A stretch of DNA of 64,000 nucleotides, from positions 62,001 to 126,000 of the forward strand of contig NZ_KB899211.1 in NCBI RefSeq assembly GCF_000378085.1, read 5' to 3'. Made by a program: the position numbers and the translations under genes. Position 1 is the stretch's first letter; each line of letters begins with the position of its first letter. The notes beneath the pieces are model-generated. The model had not been told where the DNA came from and did not search any database. It was given only the letters and a program-made list of their open reading frames with translations. Positions 35,547 to 45,564 of this stretch are shown here, piece by piece. This stretch comes from Hoylesella loescheii DSM 19665 = JCM 12249 = ATCC 15930. GTDB lineage: Bacteria; Bacteroidota; Bacteroidia; Bacteroidales; Bacteroidaceae.

Positions 35547-37589
35547 TTATTCCTCGTCGGTTTCCACTTCGGTAGGGCCATCCGTTTCCACCACCAAGTT
35601 GTCGATAATGAAGTTTTGGCGTTCCATGGTGTTCTTGCCCATGTAATATTCCAATAGCTTGTGCACTTGGTCGTTTTTGTGTAACGTAACCTGTTCCAAT
35701 CGCATTTCAGGCCCGATGAAGTGCGTAAACTCTTCGGGTGAAATCTCGCCCAATCCTTTAAAGCGAGTAATCTCGGGGTCGGGACCTAGATCAGCGATGG
35801 CTTTCTGCCGTTCGTCTTCGTTGTAGCAATAGCGTGTGATAAAGTCGTTTTTGCGTTCACCCTTCATCAGTCGTTCGTCGGCCTCGGCAATTACCTTCTT
35901 ATCCTTAATCTTCGTACGTCGGTTTCGCACACGGAACAATGGCGTTTGCAGCACATATACATGGCCTTTCTTCACCAGTTCGGGGAAAAATTGCAAGAAG
36001 AAAGTGATGATAAGCAGGCGAATGTGCATGCCGTCGACATCGGCATCGGTGGCTACGATAACCTTATTATATCGCAATGTGTCGAGCCCCTCTTCGATAT
36101 CTAGCGCCGCTTGCAGCAGGTTGAACTCCTCGTTTTCGTACACCACCTTCTTGGTAAGCCCGTACGAGTTGAGCGGTTTACCACGAAGCGAGAACACGGC
36201 CTGTGTGTTTACGTCGCGGCTTTTGGTGATACTGCCGCTCGCCGAGTCGCCTTCGGTGATAAAGATAGAGCTTTCTTCCTTGCGATCGTTCTTCACATCG
36301 CTGAAGTGAATTCGACAATCGCGCAGCTTCCTGTTATGTAAGTTCGCCTTCTTTGCCCTTTCACGCGCCATCTTGGTTACGCCCGCCATGGCCTTTCGCT
36401 CTCTTTCGCTCTCGTCAATCTTGCGCTTCAGCTCTTCGGCCACATCGGCATGGATGTGCAAGTAGTTGTCTACTTCGCGCTTAATGAAGTCGCCCACGTA
36501 TTTGTTAACGCTTTCTCCGCCCGGGCTCATTGTGAGCGAGCCCAGCTTAATCTTAGTTTGGCTTTCGAACATAGGCTCTTGCACGTTGATGGCAATTGCT
36601 GCCACCATGCCGTTGCGAATGTCTACGTACTCGTAGTTTTTGGAGAAAAAGTCTTTAATGGTTTTGGCGATATGCTCCTTAAAGGCACTTTGGTGCGTAC
36701 CACCTTGTGTGGTGTGCTGTCCGTTAACGAACGAATAATACTCTTCGCCATATTGGTTGGCGTGGGTAAAGGCAATCTCGATGTCTTCGCCCTGAATGTG
36801 GATGATGGGGTAGAGCCCATCGTTGGTCATGCGGTCGTTCAGCAAGTCGGCCAAGCCATTTCGGCTAATGATGCGTCGACCGTTGTGCATGATGGCCAAA
36901 CCAGCGTTAAGGTAGGTGTAGTTGCGGAGCATTGTCTCCACAAACTCTGCCTTGAAGCGATAATTAAGAAACAAGGTATTGTCGGGTTCGAAGAATACGA
37001 ACGTGCCGTTTTCTTCATTGGTGCTCTCGGTGTTGTCGCTAATTAGCTCACCTCTTTCGAACACCACGGTGCGCACCTTTCCCTCACGATATGACCTAGC
37101 CTCAAAACGCACGCTCAATGCGTTCACTGCCTTGAGACCAACACCATTCAAACCCACGCTCTTTTGAAACGCTTTAGAGTCGTATTTTCCACCCGTGTTG
37201 AGCATGCTCACAGCCTCTACCAGCTTCCCTTGCGGAATACCGCGGCCATAGTCGCGAACAGATACGCGCAGATCGTCTTCCAAATCCACCTCAATACGCT
37301 TGCCTGCTTGCATCTTAAACTCGTCGATAGAATTGTCTATCACCTCTTTCAGCAGCACGTATATACCGTCTTCGGCCTGTGTTCCATCGCCAAGGCGGCC
37401 GATGTACATACCAGGACGCGTGCGAACGTGCTCCATATCCGACAGATGCCTAATGTTATCGTCGGTGTATGCAGGCTGATTGTTGGTCTGTTGGGTGGAT
37501 GTGGGCGTGTTGTTTGTATTCGAATCGGCCGAGTTGGCAGAGTCGAACGTCATCTCTTGTTGATTATCAGGTGTTTCTTTCTTATTCAT
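35547..37589 (-). CDS. parE: DNA topoisomerase IV subunit B (GyrB/ParE family)
   Basis: A 680-residue ATPase subunit of a type IIA topoisomerase. The GHKL ATP site includes EVIDNSIDE (near 82-90), RDYGRGIP and TGGKYDS, with [13 protein letters not shown]. The TOPRIM domain has EGDSASGS and [10 protein letters not shown]. Length and the absence of the extra GyrB insertions suggest ParE, and Bacteroidales carry a separate GyrB. An unusual Asn/Thr/Gln-rich N-terminal tail of about 40 residues precedes the conserved core. The parC partner is not in the window. It is 93 bases downstream of a GNAT-like gene on the same strand. Confidence 0.92.
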   Translation of the reverse strand: MNKKETPDNQQEMTFDSANSADSNTNNTPTSTQQTNNQPAYTDDNIRHLSDMEHVRTRPGMYIGRLGDGTQAEDGIYVLLKEVIDNSIDEFKMQAGKRIEVDLEDDLRVSVRDYGRGIPQGKLVEAVSMLNTGGKYDSKAFQKSVGLNGVGLKAVNALSVRFEARSYREGKVRTVVFERGELISDNTESTNEENGTFVFFEPDNTLFLNYRFKAEFVETMLRNYTYLNAGLAIMHNGRRIISRNGLADLLNDRMTNDGLYPIIHIQGEDIEIAFTHANQYGEEYYSFVNGQHTTQGGTHQSAFKEHIAKTIKDFFSKNYEYVDIRNGMVAAIAINVQEPMFESQTKIKLGSLTMSPGGESVNKYVGDFIKREVDNYLHIHADVAEELKRKIDESERERKAMAGVTKMARERAKKANLHNRKLRDCRIHFSDVKNDRKEESSIFITEGDSASGSITKSRDVNTQAVFSLRGKPLNSYGLTKKVVYENEEFNLLQAALDIEEGLDTLRYNKVIVATDADVDGMHIRLLIITFFLQFFPELVKKGHVYVLQTPLFRVRNRRTKIKDKKVIAEADERLMKGERKNDFITRYCYNEDERQKAIADLGPDPEITRFKGLGEISPEEFTHFIGPEMRLEQVTLHKNDQVHKLLEYYMGKNTMERQNFIIDNLVVETDGPTEVETDEE

Positions 37590-37682
37590 CTTCTTTGTGG
37601 TGTCTATTTATTGGCCTTTCAATGGTTCTAAAAAATCCACGCTATATTTTCAGAACCAGTCTTTGTGTGGTATGCCCTTACG

Positions 37683-38828
37683 CTAAATGGTCTTGATATA
37701 GCACTTCCGTCTTTTATGAATGCTGGCGTCTAACCATTCCCATTGGCTTTGCACTTTCGAGTTGGTTTCCATCTCCACCTGCGTTTCTCCCCATTCAAAC
37801 CCATACTTTTGGTAACGCGGGATAAGGTCGGCGAAGAGCAACGAGTTAACCCCCTTCATGCGATATTCGGGTAAAACGCCGATGAGCAAGAGGTCTACCA
37901 CCTTTGTCTTGTGGTATTTGATGGCCCTCAACACGTGCCACCAGCCAAAGGGCGTTAGTCTTCCGCGACGACACTTTTGTAAGGCGCGCGTCAACGAGGG
38001 AATGGAGATGCCCAATCCAACGAGCTTGTTGTCGGCCGCTTCGTCTTCAACGAGGGTGATGAGGTCAAGGTCGGCCATAGGGAAGTACAGCTTCACATAC
38101 TGGTCCATTTGCTTCTCGGTAAGGTCCGAGTATCCGTAGAGATGCCCGTAGGTCTTATTCACAAGGTCGAAGATACGTTTACCGTATCCACCCTTGAAAA
38201 CATCGTCGCGCGTAAGCTTCTTTATCTTGAGGCTATAACGCTTTTGTATCATGTCGGCAATCTTGGCAAACTTCTCAGGAACTTCGTTAGGCACCATCAG
38301 TTTGTACTCCACATAGTGGTTATCTACCTCAAACCCCTCAAGACTTTCCATCAGTTGGGGATAGTACTCATAATTATATATGGTGGGCATGGTACCCAAT
38401 TGGTCGAAGCCTGTTGTGAGCATACCCTCTGGATCCATATCGGTAAAGCCCAGCGGACCCACAATCGAGCGCATTCCTTTTGAGCGTCCGTATTCTTCTA
38501 CGGCATGAAGCAGCGCCTCTAACACCTCACGGTCGTTGATGAAGTCTATCCACCCGAAGCGCACGCTCTTACGATCCCACTTCTTGTTTGCGCGGTGGTT
38601 GATGATGGCAGCTACGCGCCCCACCAGCTTTCCCTCTTTGTAGGCGAGGAAATATTCGGCTTCGCAGAAGTCGAAAGCCGCGTTCTTGTCTTTGCTCAAC
38701 GTGTTCATCTCGTCGCTGAACAGGTTTGGCGCATCATACTCGTTTCCTTCGTATAGGTCGTAATGTAGGTCGATGAACGCCTTTAAGTCGCTTTTGGTGC
38801 AGACTTTCTTTATTATCACTGCAGACAT
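37683..38828 (-). CDS. GNAT-like N-acetyltransferase family protein
   Basis: A 381-residue soluble protein resembling large GNAT-fold proteins of Bacteroidetes. The N-terminal part contains YFLAYKEGKLVGRVAAIINHRAN (near 58-80) and the C-terminal part LLLIGVLPEYRMKGVNSLLF (near 315-334). The latter resembles the acetyl-CoA pyrophosphate loop (V-x-P-x-x-R-x-x-G). Between them lies a segment (GPLGFTDMDPEGML) typical of this group. Substrate unknown. It has a good promoter 140 bases upstream, divergent from rnr, and probably leads an operon with parE. Confidence 0.78.
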   Translation of the reverse strand: MSAVIIKKVCTKSDLKAFIDLHYDLYEGNEYDAPNLFSDEMNTLSKDKNAAFDFCEAEYFLAYKEGKLVGRVAAIINHRANKKWDRKSVRFGWIDFINDREVLEALLHAVEEYGRSKGMRSIVGPLGFTDMDPEGMLTTGFDQLGTMPTIYNYEYYPQLMESLEGFEVDNHYVEYKLMVPNEVPEKFAKIADMIQKRYSLKIKKLTRDDVFKGGYGKRIFDLVNKTYGHLYGYSDLTEKQMDQYVKLYFPMADLDLITLVEDEAADNKLVGLGISIPSLTRALQKCRRGRLTPFGWWHVLRAIKYHKTKVVDLLLIGVLPEYRMKGVNSLLFADLIPRYQKYGFEWGETQVEMETNSKVQSQWEWLDASIHKRRKCYIKTI

Positions 38829-38967
38829 TTGCTATGTTTATATATTTGCTGTTTTTGTTCTTTTTGCCTTTTCTCAAAGCTCTAACCACACGGTTTGGGG
38901 CTTACTTGCCTATGTGCAAGGCTATAAAAAGGGCGGTTTAAGCCGAACATATTCGTGCTTTAACTTG

Positions 38968-38998
38968 CAAATGTACAATAAAATGCGCAGACTTCAAA
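38968..38998 (-). promoter_or_regulatory. Promoter of the GNAT-like gene and parE
   Basis: Minus-strand TTTG (38998 to 38995), a 19-base spacer and TACATTTG (38975 to 38968), an excellent match to the Bacteroidetes promoter. Confidence 0.65.
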
Positions 38999-39041
38999 GA
39001 AGTTTTTTATAAAATGCTCCTTTTATCTCGTATCTTTTTTG

Positions 39042-39049
39042 TTACTTTG
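39042..39049 (+). promoter_or_regulatory. Probable -7 box for rnr
   Basis: TTACTTTG followed by CGG, a common variant of the -7 box, 180 bases before the rnr ATG. It is divergent from the promoter at 38968-38998. No clear -33 box. Confidence 0.4.
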
Positions 39050-39229
39050 CGGAAAGTATGGAATGTAAAGTGACAAAACAAGCATTGCGTCGCGAGAATT
39101 AGATAAACGTCAACTGCGCATTGGTTAGGGAGTGCCTTTGTGGAATGCTGCCCCAAAATCACCTGTACAAGATGCTCCAATGCGGTGCTATTGCACATTA
39201 TTATAACACGCCATAAACAACAGCCGAAT

Positions 39230-41437
39230 ATGGGAAAAGGAAAGAAAGGGGGCAAACGCCTCACCAAAAAGCAAGTGGCCGAAAGGCTGCAACAGTTTTT
39301 CGAGCAACATCCAGGGAAAACTTTCAGCTTCAAAGAAATCTTCAAGAACCTGAAACTCGACACGCATCCGCTCAAGATGTTGGCTATCGACGTGATGGAA
39401 GAGATGGCTTGGGACGACTTCTTGACTAAGGTGACCGACAGTTCGTATCGTCTTAATCAGGCAGGACAGGTTCTAGAGGGGCGTTTCGTTCGTAAAACCA
39501 ACGGCAAAAACTCGTTCGTTCCCGACGATGGCTCAACGCCCATCTTCGTAAGTGAGCGAAATTCCAAGTCGGCACTTAATGGCGACCACGTTCGTGTGCA
39601 GCTCATGGCACGCCGAAAACGCCATATTAAGGAGGCTATGGTTATCGAAATATTGAAGCGCGCCAAAGATCAGGTGGTGGGTAAGCTACGTGTTGAACGC
39701 GACATGGCTTTCCTTGTAACACCCGAAAACCTATATGTTCACGACATCTTCGTGCCTAAACGTAAGCTTAAAGGTGGTAAAACGGGTGATAAGGCTGTGG
39801 TGAAAATCACCCAATGGCCCGATGCCGACCATAAGAATATTATGGGAGAAGTGATTGATGTGCTTGGTCCTACGGGCGAAAACGATGCTGAGATGCACGC
39901 CATCTTGGCCCAATACGGGTTGCCCTACACCTATCCCAAGGCGGCTGAAGAGGCTGCCGAACGCATTTCGGCTGAGATAACGCAGCAGGATTACGATGAA
40001 CGCGAAGACTTCCGCAATGTGTTTACGTGTACAATCGACCCACGCGATGCCAAGGATTTTGACGATGCGCTGTCTATTCGCATGCTCGATAAGGGCCTTT
40101 GGCAGGTAGGTGTGCACATCGCCGACGTGAGTCACTACGTCACCGAGGGAAGTATTATCGACAAAGAGGCCATGAAACGCGCCACAAGTGTGTATCTTGT
40201 AGACCGCACCATACCCATGTTGCCCGAACGGTTATGTAACTTTATCTGCTCGTTACGCCCTGATGAAGAGAAGTTGGCTTACAGTGTGATCTTCAATATG
40301 GACGAAAACGCCGACATAAAAACCTATCGTATCGTGCACACCGTTATAAAGAGCGATAGGCGATATGCATACGAAGAGGTGCAGCAACTGCTAGAAGACA
40401 ACGGCGTTGTTGATGGAACGGGCGAGCCAGCACCACCTGCGCCGAAAGGCGGATATAAAGGTGAGAACGCCGATAACCTGATTATGCTCGACAAACTGGC
40501 CAAGAAGCTGCGCGAAAAGCGGTTTAAGAATGGGGCGGTGAAGTTCGATCGCGAGGAACTTCATTTCGATGTAGACGAGCAAGGCAAGCCTGTTCGCGCC
40601 TATTTCAAGCGTTCGAAAGATGCCAATAAGTTGATCGAAGAGTTCATGCTCTTGGCAAATAAAACCGTGGCCGAGAGTGTGGGCAGGCCCAAAGACGGAC
40701 GTGCGCCCAAGACTTTACCTTATCGTGTGCACGATAATCCCGACCCGCAGAAGCTCGAAACATTGCGCGAGTTTATCATGAAGTTTGGTTATAAGCTGAA
40801 AACGACGAGTACCAAGGGCGAAACATCGCGCTCGCTGAACAAGCTCATGGACGAAGTGGCGGGCAAACGCGAACAAAACCTTATCGAAACCATCGCCCTG
40901 CGCGCCATGATGAAGGCCAAATACAGCATTCATAACATTGGTCACTTCGGCTTGGCCTTCGATTATTACACGCATTTCACCAGTCCCATACGTCGCTATC
41001 CCGACACCATGGTGCACCGTTTGCTTACGCGTTATGCCGCAGGAGGCCGAAGCGCGAGCAAGGAGCGCTATGAAGAGCTGTGCGAACATTCGTCGGAAAT
41101 GGAACAGATTGCGCAGAATGCGGAGCGCGATTCCATCAAATATAAGATGGTGGAGTTTATGGCCGACAAGTTGGGTGAAGAGTTCGATGCCCACATCAGC
41201 GGCATTGCCAGCTACGGCATCTATTGCGAGATAGACGAAAACCACTGTGAAGGTATGGTGCCCATGCGCGACCTAGACGACGATTACTACGACTTTGACG
41301 AGCGAAACTATTGTCTTGTTGGTCGCCGATGTCATCGCAAGTACCAGCTTGGCGATCCAATTCGCATACAAGTGGCACGTGTAGACCAAGAGAAACGTCA
41401 GCTAGACTTCACCGTGGTTGAAAAAGTGAAAAGGTGA
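39230..41437 (+). CDS. rnr: Ribonuclease R
   Basis: A 735-residue 3'-5' exoribonuclease that degrades structured RNA. Features are a Lys-rich winged-helix-like N-terminus (residues 1-75), cold-shock domains, the RNB catalytic core with the metal-binding CTIDPRDAKDFDDALSI (near 267-283) and a C-terminal S1 domain (DAHISGIASYGIYCEI onwards). The open frame begins at 39140, but MGKGKKGGKRLTKKQ at 39230 is the natural start. It stands alone after a divergent promoter pair. A GGTGAAAAG repeat tract begins almost at its stop codon. Confidence 0.95.
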   Translation: MGKGKKGGKRLTKKQVAERLQQFFEQHPGKTFSFKEIFKNLKLDTHPLKMLAIDVMEEMAWDDFLTKVTDSSYRLNQAGQVLEGRFVRKTNGKNSFVPDDGSTPIFVSERNSKSALNGDHVRVQLMARRKRHIKEAMVIEILKRAKDQVVGKLRVERDMAFLVTPENLYVHDIFVPKRKLKGGKTGDKAVVKITQWPDADHKNIMGEVIDVLGPTGENDAEMHAILAQYGLPYTYPKAAEEAAERISAEITQQDYDEREDFRNVFTCTIDPRDAKDFDDALSIRMLDKGLWQVGVHIADVSHYVTEGSIIDKEAMKRATSVYLVDRTIPMLPERLCNFICSLRPDEEKLAYSVIFNMDENADIKTYRIVHTVIKSDRRYAYEEVQQLLEDNGVVDGTGEPAPPAPKGGYKGENADNLIMLDKLAKKLREKRFKNGAVKFDREELHFDVDEQGKPVRAYFKRSKDANKLIEEFMLLANKTVAESVGRPKDGRAPKTLPYRVHDNPDPQKLETLREFIMKFGYKLKTTSTKGETSRSLNKLMDEVAGKREQNLIETIALRAMMKAKYSIHNIGHFGLAFDYYTHFTSPIRRYPDTMVHRLLTRYAAGGRSASKERYEELCEHSSEMEQIAQNAERDSIKYKMVEFMADKLGEEFDAHISGIASYGIYCEIDENHCEGMVPMRDLDDDYYDFDERNYCLVGRRCHRKYQLGDPIRIQVARVDQEKRQLDFTVVEKVKR

Positions 41438-41556
41438 AAGAATGAAAAGGTGAAAAGATTATGGGACGAACTGGCGTTAGCCATTTTTTAATCTCTTCAC
41501 CCTTAGTGGTCGTTAGCCATTTTTTTTACCTATCGACCTTTTCACCCTTTCCCTCT
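41425..41556. repeat. GGTGAAAAG tract with complementary end
   Basis: GTGAAAAGGTGAAAG units from 41425 overlap the 3' end of rnr; CTTTTCACCCTTT lies at about 41538-41550. Inside is a direct repeat CGTTAGCCATTTTTT at 41475 and 41511. It may act as the rnr terminator. Confidence 0.6.
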
Positions 41557-41577
41557 TAATAACTCCCAAAGTTTTCA

Positions 41578-41585
41578 TACCTTTG
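41578..41585 (+). promoter_or_regulatory. -7 box directly before the HAD gene
   Basis: TACCTTTG followed by CACGA, 10 bases before the ATG at 41596. If used, the mRNA would have almost no leader. Confidence 0.4.
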
Positions 41586-41595
41586 CACGAAAAAG

Positions 41596-42249
41596 ATGAG
41601 AATTACCACTGTGATACTCGACTTTGACGGAACACTAGGCGACTCGCGCCGTATCATTGTCGACACATTGAGAGAAACCCTACGCCAACATGGCTTGCCA
41701 CAAAATAGCGAAGACGAATGCGCAGCCACCATCGGACTGCCCCTTAAAGAGGCTTTCGTGCGCTTGGCAAAAGTAGACGACGCAACGGCTATGGACTGTG
41801 TGGCAACCTATCGCAGCATTTTCGACATCCATAACGTTACGGGTGCGGTGAAGCCCTTTGCCAACGTGGTACAAACCGTTGAGCGGATGCATGCCGCAGA
41901 CTTAACGCTCACCATCGCCAGCAGTCGTGGTCGCGACTCGTTACCCAGCCTCGTGCGAAGCATCGGCATTGGTCAGTACATCAGCTATATCGTCAGTGCC
42001 GACGACGTCACCCACGCCAAACCCCATCCCGAGCCTGTACTCCTTACACTCGAACACCTTGATGCCAAGCCCGAAGAAACGCTCGTGGTAGGCGATATGG
42101 CATTCGACATCGAGATGGGACGTCGCGCCGACACCCTTACTTGTGGCGTAACCTATGGCAACGGTACGCTTGCGGAACTGGAAGAGGCGGGTGCAAACTG
42201 GGTGATAGACGATTTCGCCCAATTGCTCAACATACTTTCTGTGGAGTAA
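41596..42249 (+). CDS. HAD-superfamily hydrolase (phosphoglycolate phosphatase-like)
   Basis: A 217-residue cytosolic phosphatase of HAD subfamily IA. Motif I is DFDGTL with nucleophile D9 and acid D11. A four-helix cap lies between about 15 and 85. Motif II is TIASSRG near 106-112, motif III is the lysine of HAKPHPEP near 137-144, and motif IV is VVGDMAFDIEMG. Gph and PgmB-like members share this layout, so the substrate is uncertain. It stands alone between rnr and pncB. Confidence 0.9.
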   Translation: MRITTVILDFDGTLGDSRRIIVDTLRETLRQHGLPQNSEDECAATIGLPLKEAFVRLAKVDDATAMDCVATYRSIFDIHNVTGAVKPFANVVQTVERMHAADLTLTIASSRGRDSLPSLVRSIGIGQYISYIVSADDVTHAKPHPEPVLLTLEHLDAKPEETLVVGDMAFDIEMGRRADTLTCGVTYGNGTLAELEEAGANWVIDDFAQLLNILSVE

Positions 42250-42362
42250 ACGGTTGATGGATTGGCAAGATAGTAAGTTAACTGGTTAACCAGTTTGCAA
42301 GTCAGCAACGTTGACTAGCCTTGCAGGTTCTTCAAGTCTTACTAGTCCTGTCGGTTGACTAG
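42250..42362. repeat. Low-complexity AGTTAACTGG/GACTAG tract
   Basis: Degenerate units such as AAGTTAACTGGTTAACCAG and TTGACTAG, of the same style as other intergenic tracts in the window. Confidence 0.45.
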
Positions 42363-42448
42363 TTTAGAAACTAGCCCATACCTAACGCCATTCCACGGAA
42401 TCAACACCGCCCGCCACTGATCAATAAAACCCACTATAAACGATACTT

Positions 42449-43669
42449 ATGCAGCCCATTATTAACCATTTTACCGACAACGACGCCTATACTTTCAGTT
42501 GCCAGTATTATGTTTTGCAAACCTATCCGCGTGCCGAAGTGGAATATACCTTCTTCGACCGTAACCATACGTCCTACCCCGAAGGTTTTGCCGACAAGGT
42601 GAAAGAACAAATCAACCTGATGAAGAACGTGAGAATAACCGAAGAGGAGATAGCCTTTATGCAGCAGCGCATGTACTATCTGCCCCAATGGTATTTCACT
42701 TTCTTGCGCGGCTACAAGTTCAATCCCGATGAAGTGCATATCCAGCAAGCCCCCGATGGTCAACTCGCCATCTCCATTCGTGGCAAATGGTATTCCACCA
42801 TCATGTGGGAGATGCCCGTGCTTTCGATCATTTCCGAGCTAATGCACCAACATCGTGGCGACTTAGAACGCTATGATGCCGCCCTAGAATGCGAACGTGC
42901 CACCGATAAAGCTAAGCAAATATTGCGCGGAGGACTGGTTCTGGGCGACATGGGCACACGTCGTAGACTGTCGTTTCACCATCACGACAACGTGATACGT
43001 GCCCTGAAAGCCACCGCTGAAGCAGGTGGTGAAAACGTAGACGGTGTTTTTGTTCCGTGGAAGGGTCGCATCGTGGGTACAAGTAACGTTTATCTGGCCA
43101 TGAAATACGAACTGGTGCCCATGGGAACGATGAGTCATCAGATCATAGAATTTGAAGAAAACGTGAGCGGAATCTTTGAATGCAACTTCAATGTGATGCG
43201 TAAGTTCAGCAATGTTTACGATGGCGACAACGGCATTTACCTCTACGACTGCTTCGGCGATAAGGTTTTCTTCAACAATCTCTCTAAACGCATGGCCCTG
43301 ATGTTCGTCGGGTTGCGCGTAGATAGCGGTGTGGAAGAAGAGCAAACCGAAAAGATTATCGAGAAATACAAGCAGTTGGGCATCAATCCTGCCACCAAGC
43401 AGGTGATATACAGCAACGGCTTGAACATCGAACGCGCCTTAGAGATACACCGTTTTGTAGACGGGCGCGTGCAAGATAGCTATGGCATGGGCACGTTCCT
43501 CACGTGCGATGTTGTGGGTTGCCAACCTATGAACATCGTGGTGAAACTCACCAAATGCCGAATTACAGAGAAACGCGAGTGGCACGACTGCGTAAAGCTT
43601 TCGTGCGACAAGGGTAAAACGCTCGGCAATCCCGAGAAATGCGCCTATCTGTTGAAACAAATCGGGTAG
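42449..43669 (+). CDS. pncB: Nicotinate phosphoribosyltransferase
   Basis: A 406-residue cytosolic enzyme of NAD salvage that makes nicotinate mononucleotide from nicotinate, PRPP and ATP. It starts MQPIINHFTDNDAYTFSCQY, the family's N-terminal substrate-binding part. GDMGTRRRLSFHHHDNV (near 166-182) carries the essential residues, with GTSNVYLA following. Full length. A 12-bp terminator follows closely, so it appears monocistronic. Confidence 0.95.
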   Translation: MQPIINHFTDNDAYTFSCQYYVLQTYPRAEVEYTFFDRNHTSYPEGFADKVKEQINLMKNVRITEEEIAFMQQRMYYLPQWYFTFLRGYKFNPDEVHIQQAPDGQLAISIRGKWYSTIMWEMPVLSIISELMHQHRGDLERYDAALECERATDKAKQILRGGLVLGDMGTRRRLSFHHHDNVIRALKATAEAGGENVDGVFVPWKGRIVGTSNVYLAMKYELVPMGTMSHQIIEFEENVSGIFECNFNVMRKFSNVYDGDNGIYLYDCFGDKVFFNNLSKRMALMFVGLRVDSGVEEEQTEKIIEKYKQLGINPATKQVIYSNGLNIERALEIHRFVDGRVQDSYGMGTFLTCDVVGCQPMNIVVKLTKCRITEKREWHDCVKLSCDKGKTLGNPEKCAYLLKQIG

Positions 43670-43695
43670 GCGAAACACCCTGAAAAAACGAAGAG

Positions 43696-43752
43696 AAGCG
43701 AACGAAGACCATCTGTGACGTAAAAGCATTGCCTTCGTTCGCTTATTTATTT
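43696..43752 (+). terminator. Terminator after pncB
   Basis: AAGCGAACGAAG (43696-43707) pairs perfectly with CTTCGTTCGCTT (43733-43744), then ATTTATTT. It starts 27 bases after the stop. Confidence 0.8.
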
Positions 43753-43885
43753 CTAGCTGTGAGTGGATGAAATGGGGTTTCGTAAGAGATATGCGGGTGT
43801 ATAATGGCAAACAAGTAGAAATGCTTTAAGATTACTCGCATTACTTGTTTTGTATGGTCTTAGTCAAAATTTACCTTCCTTTTTC

Positions 43886-43916
43886 TTTGCAAATTAAAGC
43901 ATAAAGCGTATATTTG
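43886..43916 (+). promoter_or_regulatory. Promoter of the lipoprotein pair
   Basis: TTTG at 43886-43889, a 19-base spacer, TATATTTG at 43909-43916. It places the start of the first lipoprotein at 44043 rather than at the frame's first ATG (43914), which lies inside the promoter. Confidence 0.7.
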
Positions 43917-44042
43917 CAGCATCTAATCATAATAACCCAATGGCAGTGGCATGCGCTCCGACTTCAATTAATTAACTCAAACGGTGCGTATAGACCTTGG
44001 GGTCGCATGTATATCCCACTTCCATTAGTAAAACCGAAGACA

Positions 44043-44594
44043 ATGAAACAATTGAAAAGCAGTTTGCTAGTTGTGGCAACTCTTGCGCTATTGTCCGCTT
44101 GTAGTGCCGATGAGGAGAAGAAAAAGTACACTCCTGCAGTAGCCTCTAGTGTCGAAAGTACCGTGTATGTTGAAGTGCGAGATGGCGGCGAAGTGTCTTC
44201 TCCTAGCACTTTGCTGTACGATGGCAGGTTCTCCGTGTTTGGAAAAGCAAGTGGGCGCACCTTGAGCGTATCTGCCGATAAGCTGGATGACGTGAAAGTG
44301 TATCGCTTTTCGGCCGACTTGCCTGACCAATCTGTAATGAAATATTGGGATACTGATGAGGGAAAGCGGGGCGAAGGCTATGCAGATGTCGTGATAACGA
44401 TAGACCGCGTTAAAGTGCCGTTGCGTTTTCATTATAGGTATAGTGCCATGCCCAATGCCGAAAAGATGCTGGGAGGAACAAGCATTGTTATAAAAACGGT
44501 GGAATGGCAAGGCAAAACGATAGACCCCTACCAGCATAATAAGCATTTTAAAATTGTTTTGCGCAAGCAAGAACAAGGCTATTCGGTAGAGTAA
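44043..44594 (+). CDS. Small lipoprotein, paralogue 1
   Basis: A 183-residue exported lipoprotein, not recognised. The signal peptide ends in the lipobox LLSAC (Cys20) followed by SADEEKKK; an acidic stretch after the cysteine is common for surface-exposed Bacteroidetes lipoproteins. The rest is strand-rich (STVYVEVRDGG... YDGRFSVFGKASGRTLSV... ADVVITIDRVKVPLRFHYRY). It is clearly related to the next gene (shared TVYV.V.D, L..D..FSV.G, I.ID.VK.P, IDP/VDP...F.I..RK..QGY). Function unknown; an adhesin-like beta-sandwich is conceivable. Confidence 0.8.
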   Translation: MKQLKSSLLVVATLALLSACSADEEKKKYTPAVASSVESTVYVEVRDGGEVSSPSTLLYDGRFSVFGKASGRTLSVSADKLDDVKVYRFSADLPDQSVMKYWDTDEGKRGEGYADVVITIDRVKVPLRFHYRYSAMPNAEKMLGGTSIVIKTVEWQGKTIDPYQHNKHFKIVLRKQEQGYSVE

Positions 44595-44746
44595 AGTGGT
44601 GCGTATAACCCGCTTGGGCTAAGCCGATGGCATTAACTCTCAATCCAAAGCTCTTGAATTCAGCAACAGGGAGGAATATTGAAGGCTGATAAATTCAGGC
44701 TCTCGTCAACTTACAAACTTACAAACTTGAATAATAATAACACACG

Positions 44747-45403
44747 ATGAAACATTTGCGAATACCCTTGCTCGCAGCATTGACAGCCCTATTCGTCGTA
44801 GCTTGTGGCTCGAACAGCGATGCAGACGATTCCGCCTTTGTGGTGGAAAACACGGTGTATGTGCAGGTACAAGACGAAGATGGACAGCCCATAGACCCCG
44901 ACGAGCTATTGAAAGATAATAAGTTTTCTGTCATTGGGCAGAAAGGCGGTAAGGCCTTAGACGTGCGAACGGAAGTGATGTATGGCGATAAGCTACTCGT
45001 TTTCTCGCCCGAATTTCCATTGAAGCATTCCTTCGATATGTTTCCCCCATCCCATGATGCCAAAGGCGCAACACGCTCTGATGGCAGACGAAACGGCATT
45101 ACCGAAGAATACATTGCCAAAATGAGAAAAAGATTCGCAACGGCTGGTGGACATTCGGAAGCTGAAATCTCGATAGATGGAGTGAAGATACCGATAATCT
45201 TTAATTATAGCTTTTTCATCGATGCCTCCAAATTCTTGTCTTCGGGCTCGCGGTCGGATACAGGTGTCGAACTCAGAATAGTTTCTTGTGAGGGCAAAAG
45301 TGTTGACCCCAATATGTCGTTTTCCTATTTTAGGATTCAGTTCAGGAAAAAAGGGCAGGGCTATACCATAGTCGATCCCTTTTATGCAAATCATGATTTC
45401 TAG
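44747..45403 (+). CDS. Small lipoprotein, paralogue 2
   Basis: A 218-residue lipoprotein with lipobox FVVAC (Cys20). It is related along its length to the preceding gene but has an insertion of about 30 residues around 85-120 (MFPPSHDAKGATRSDGRRNGITEE region). It shares the closing motif RKKGQGYTI. It probably arose by tandem duplication. The 150-base gap between the two has no obvious promoter or terminator, so they may be co-transcribed. A terminator follows. Confidence 0.8.
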   Translation: MKHLRIPLLAALTALFVVACGSNSDADDSAFVVENTVYVQVQDEDGQPIDPDELLKDNKFSVIGQKGGKALDVRTEVMYGDKLLVFSPEFPLKHSFDMFPPSHDAKGATRSDGRRNGITEEYIAKMRKRFATAGGHSEAEISIDGVKIPIIFNYSFFIDASKFLSSGSRSDTGVELRIVSCEGKSVDPNMSFSYFRIQFRKKGQGYTIVDPFYANHDF

Positions 45404-45426
45404 TTAAACGCTAAAAAAACAAGGGA

Positions 45427-45458
45427 ATAAAAGGCGCACCACAGGGTGTGCCTTTTAT
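45427..45458 (+). terminator. Terminator after the lipoprotein pair
   Basis: ATAAAAGGC-G-CACC and GGTG-T-GCCTTTTAT form a stem with one internal mismatch, 24 bases after the second lipoprotein stop. Confidence 0.75.
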
Positions 45459-45564
45459 GTTATGTGCCCAGTTCGGGGTAACATATAGCTCGTAAAAGTC
45501 TATGTGTTAGCGTGAGTTAGGAACAAGAAACGAATCATAATAACCCATGTGCATGTGAGGAATG

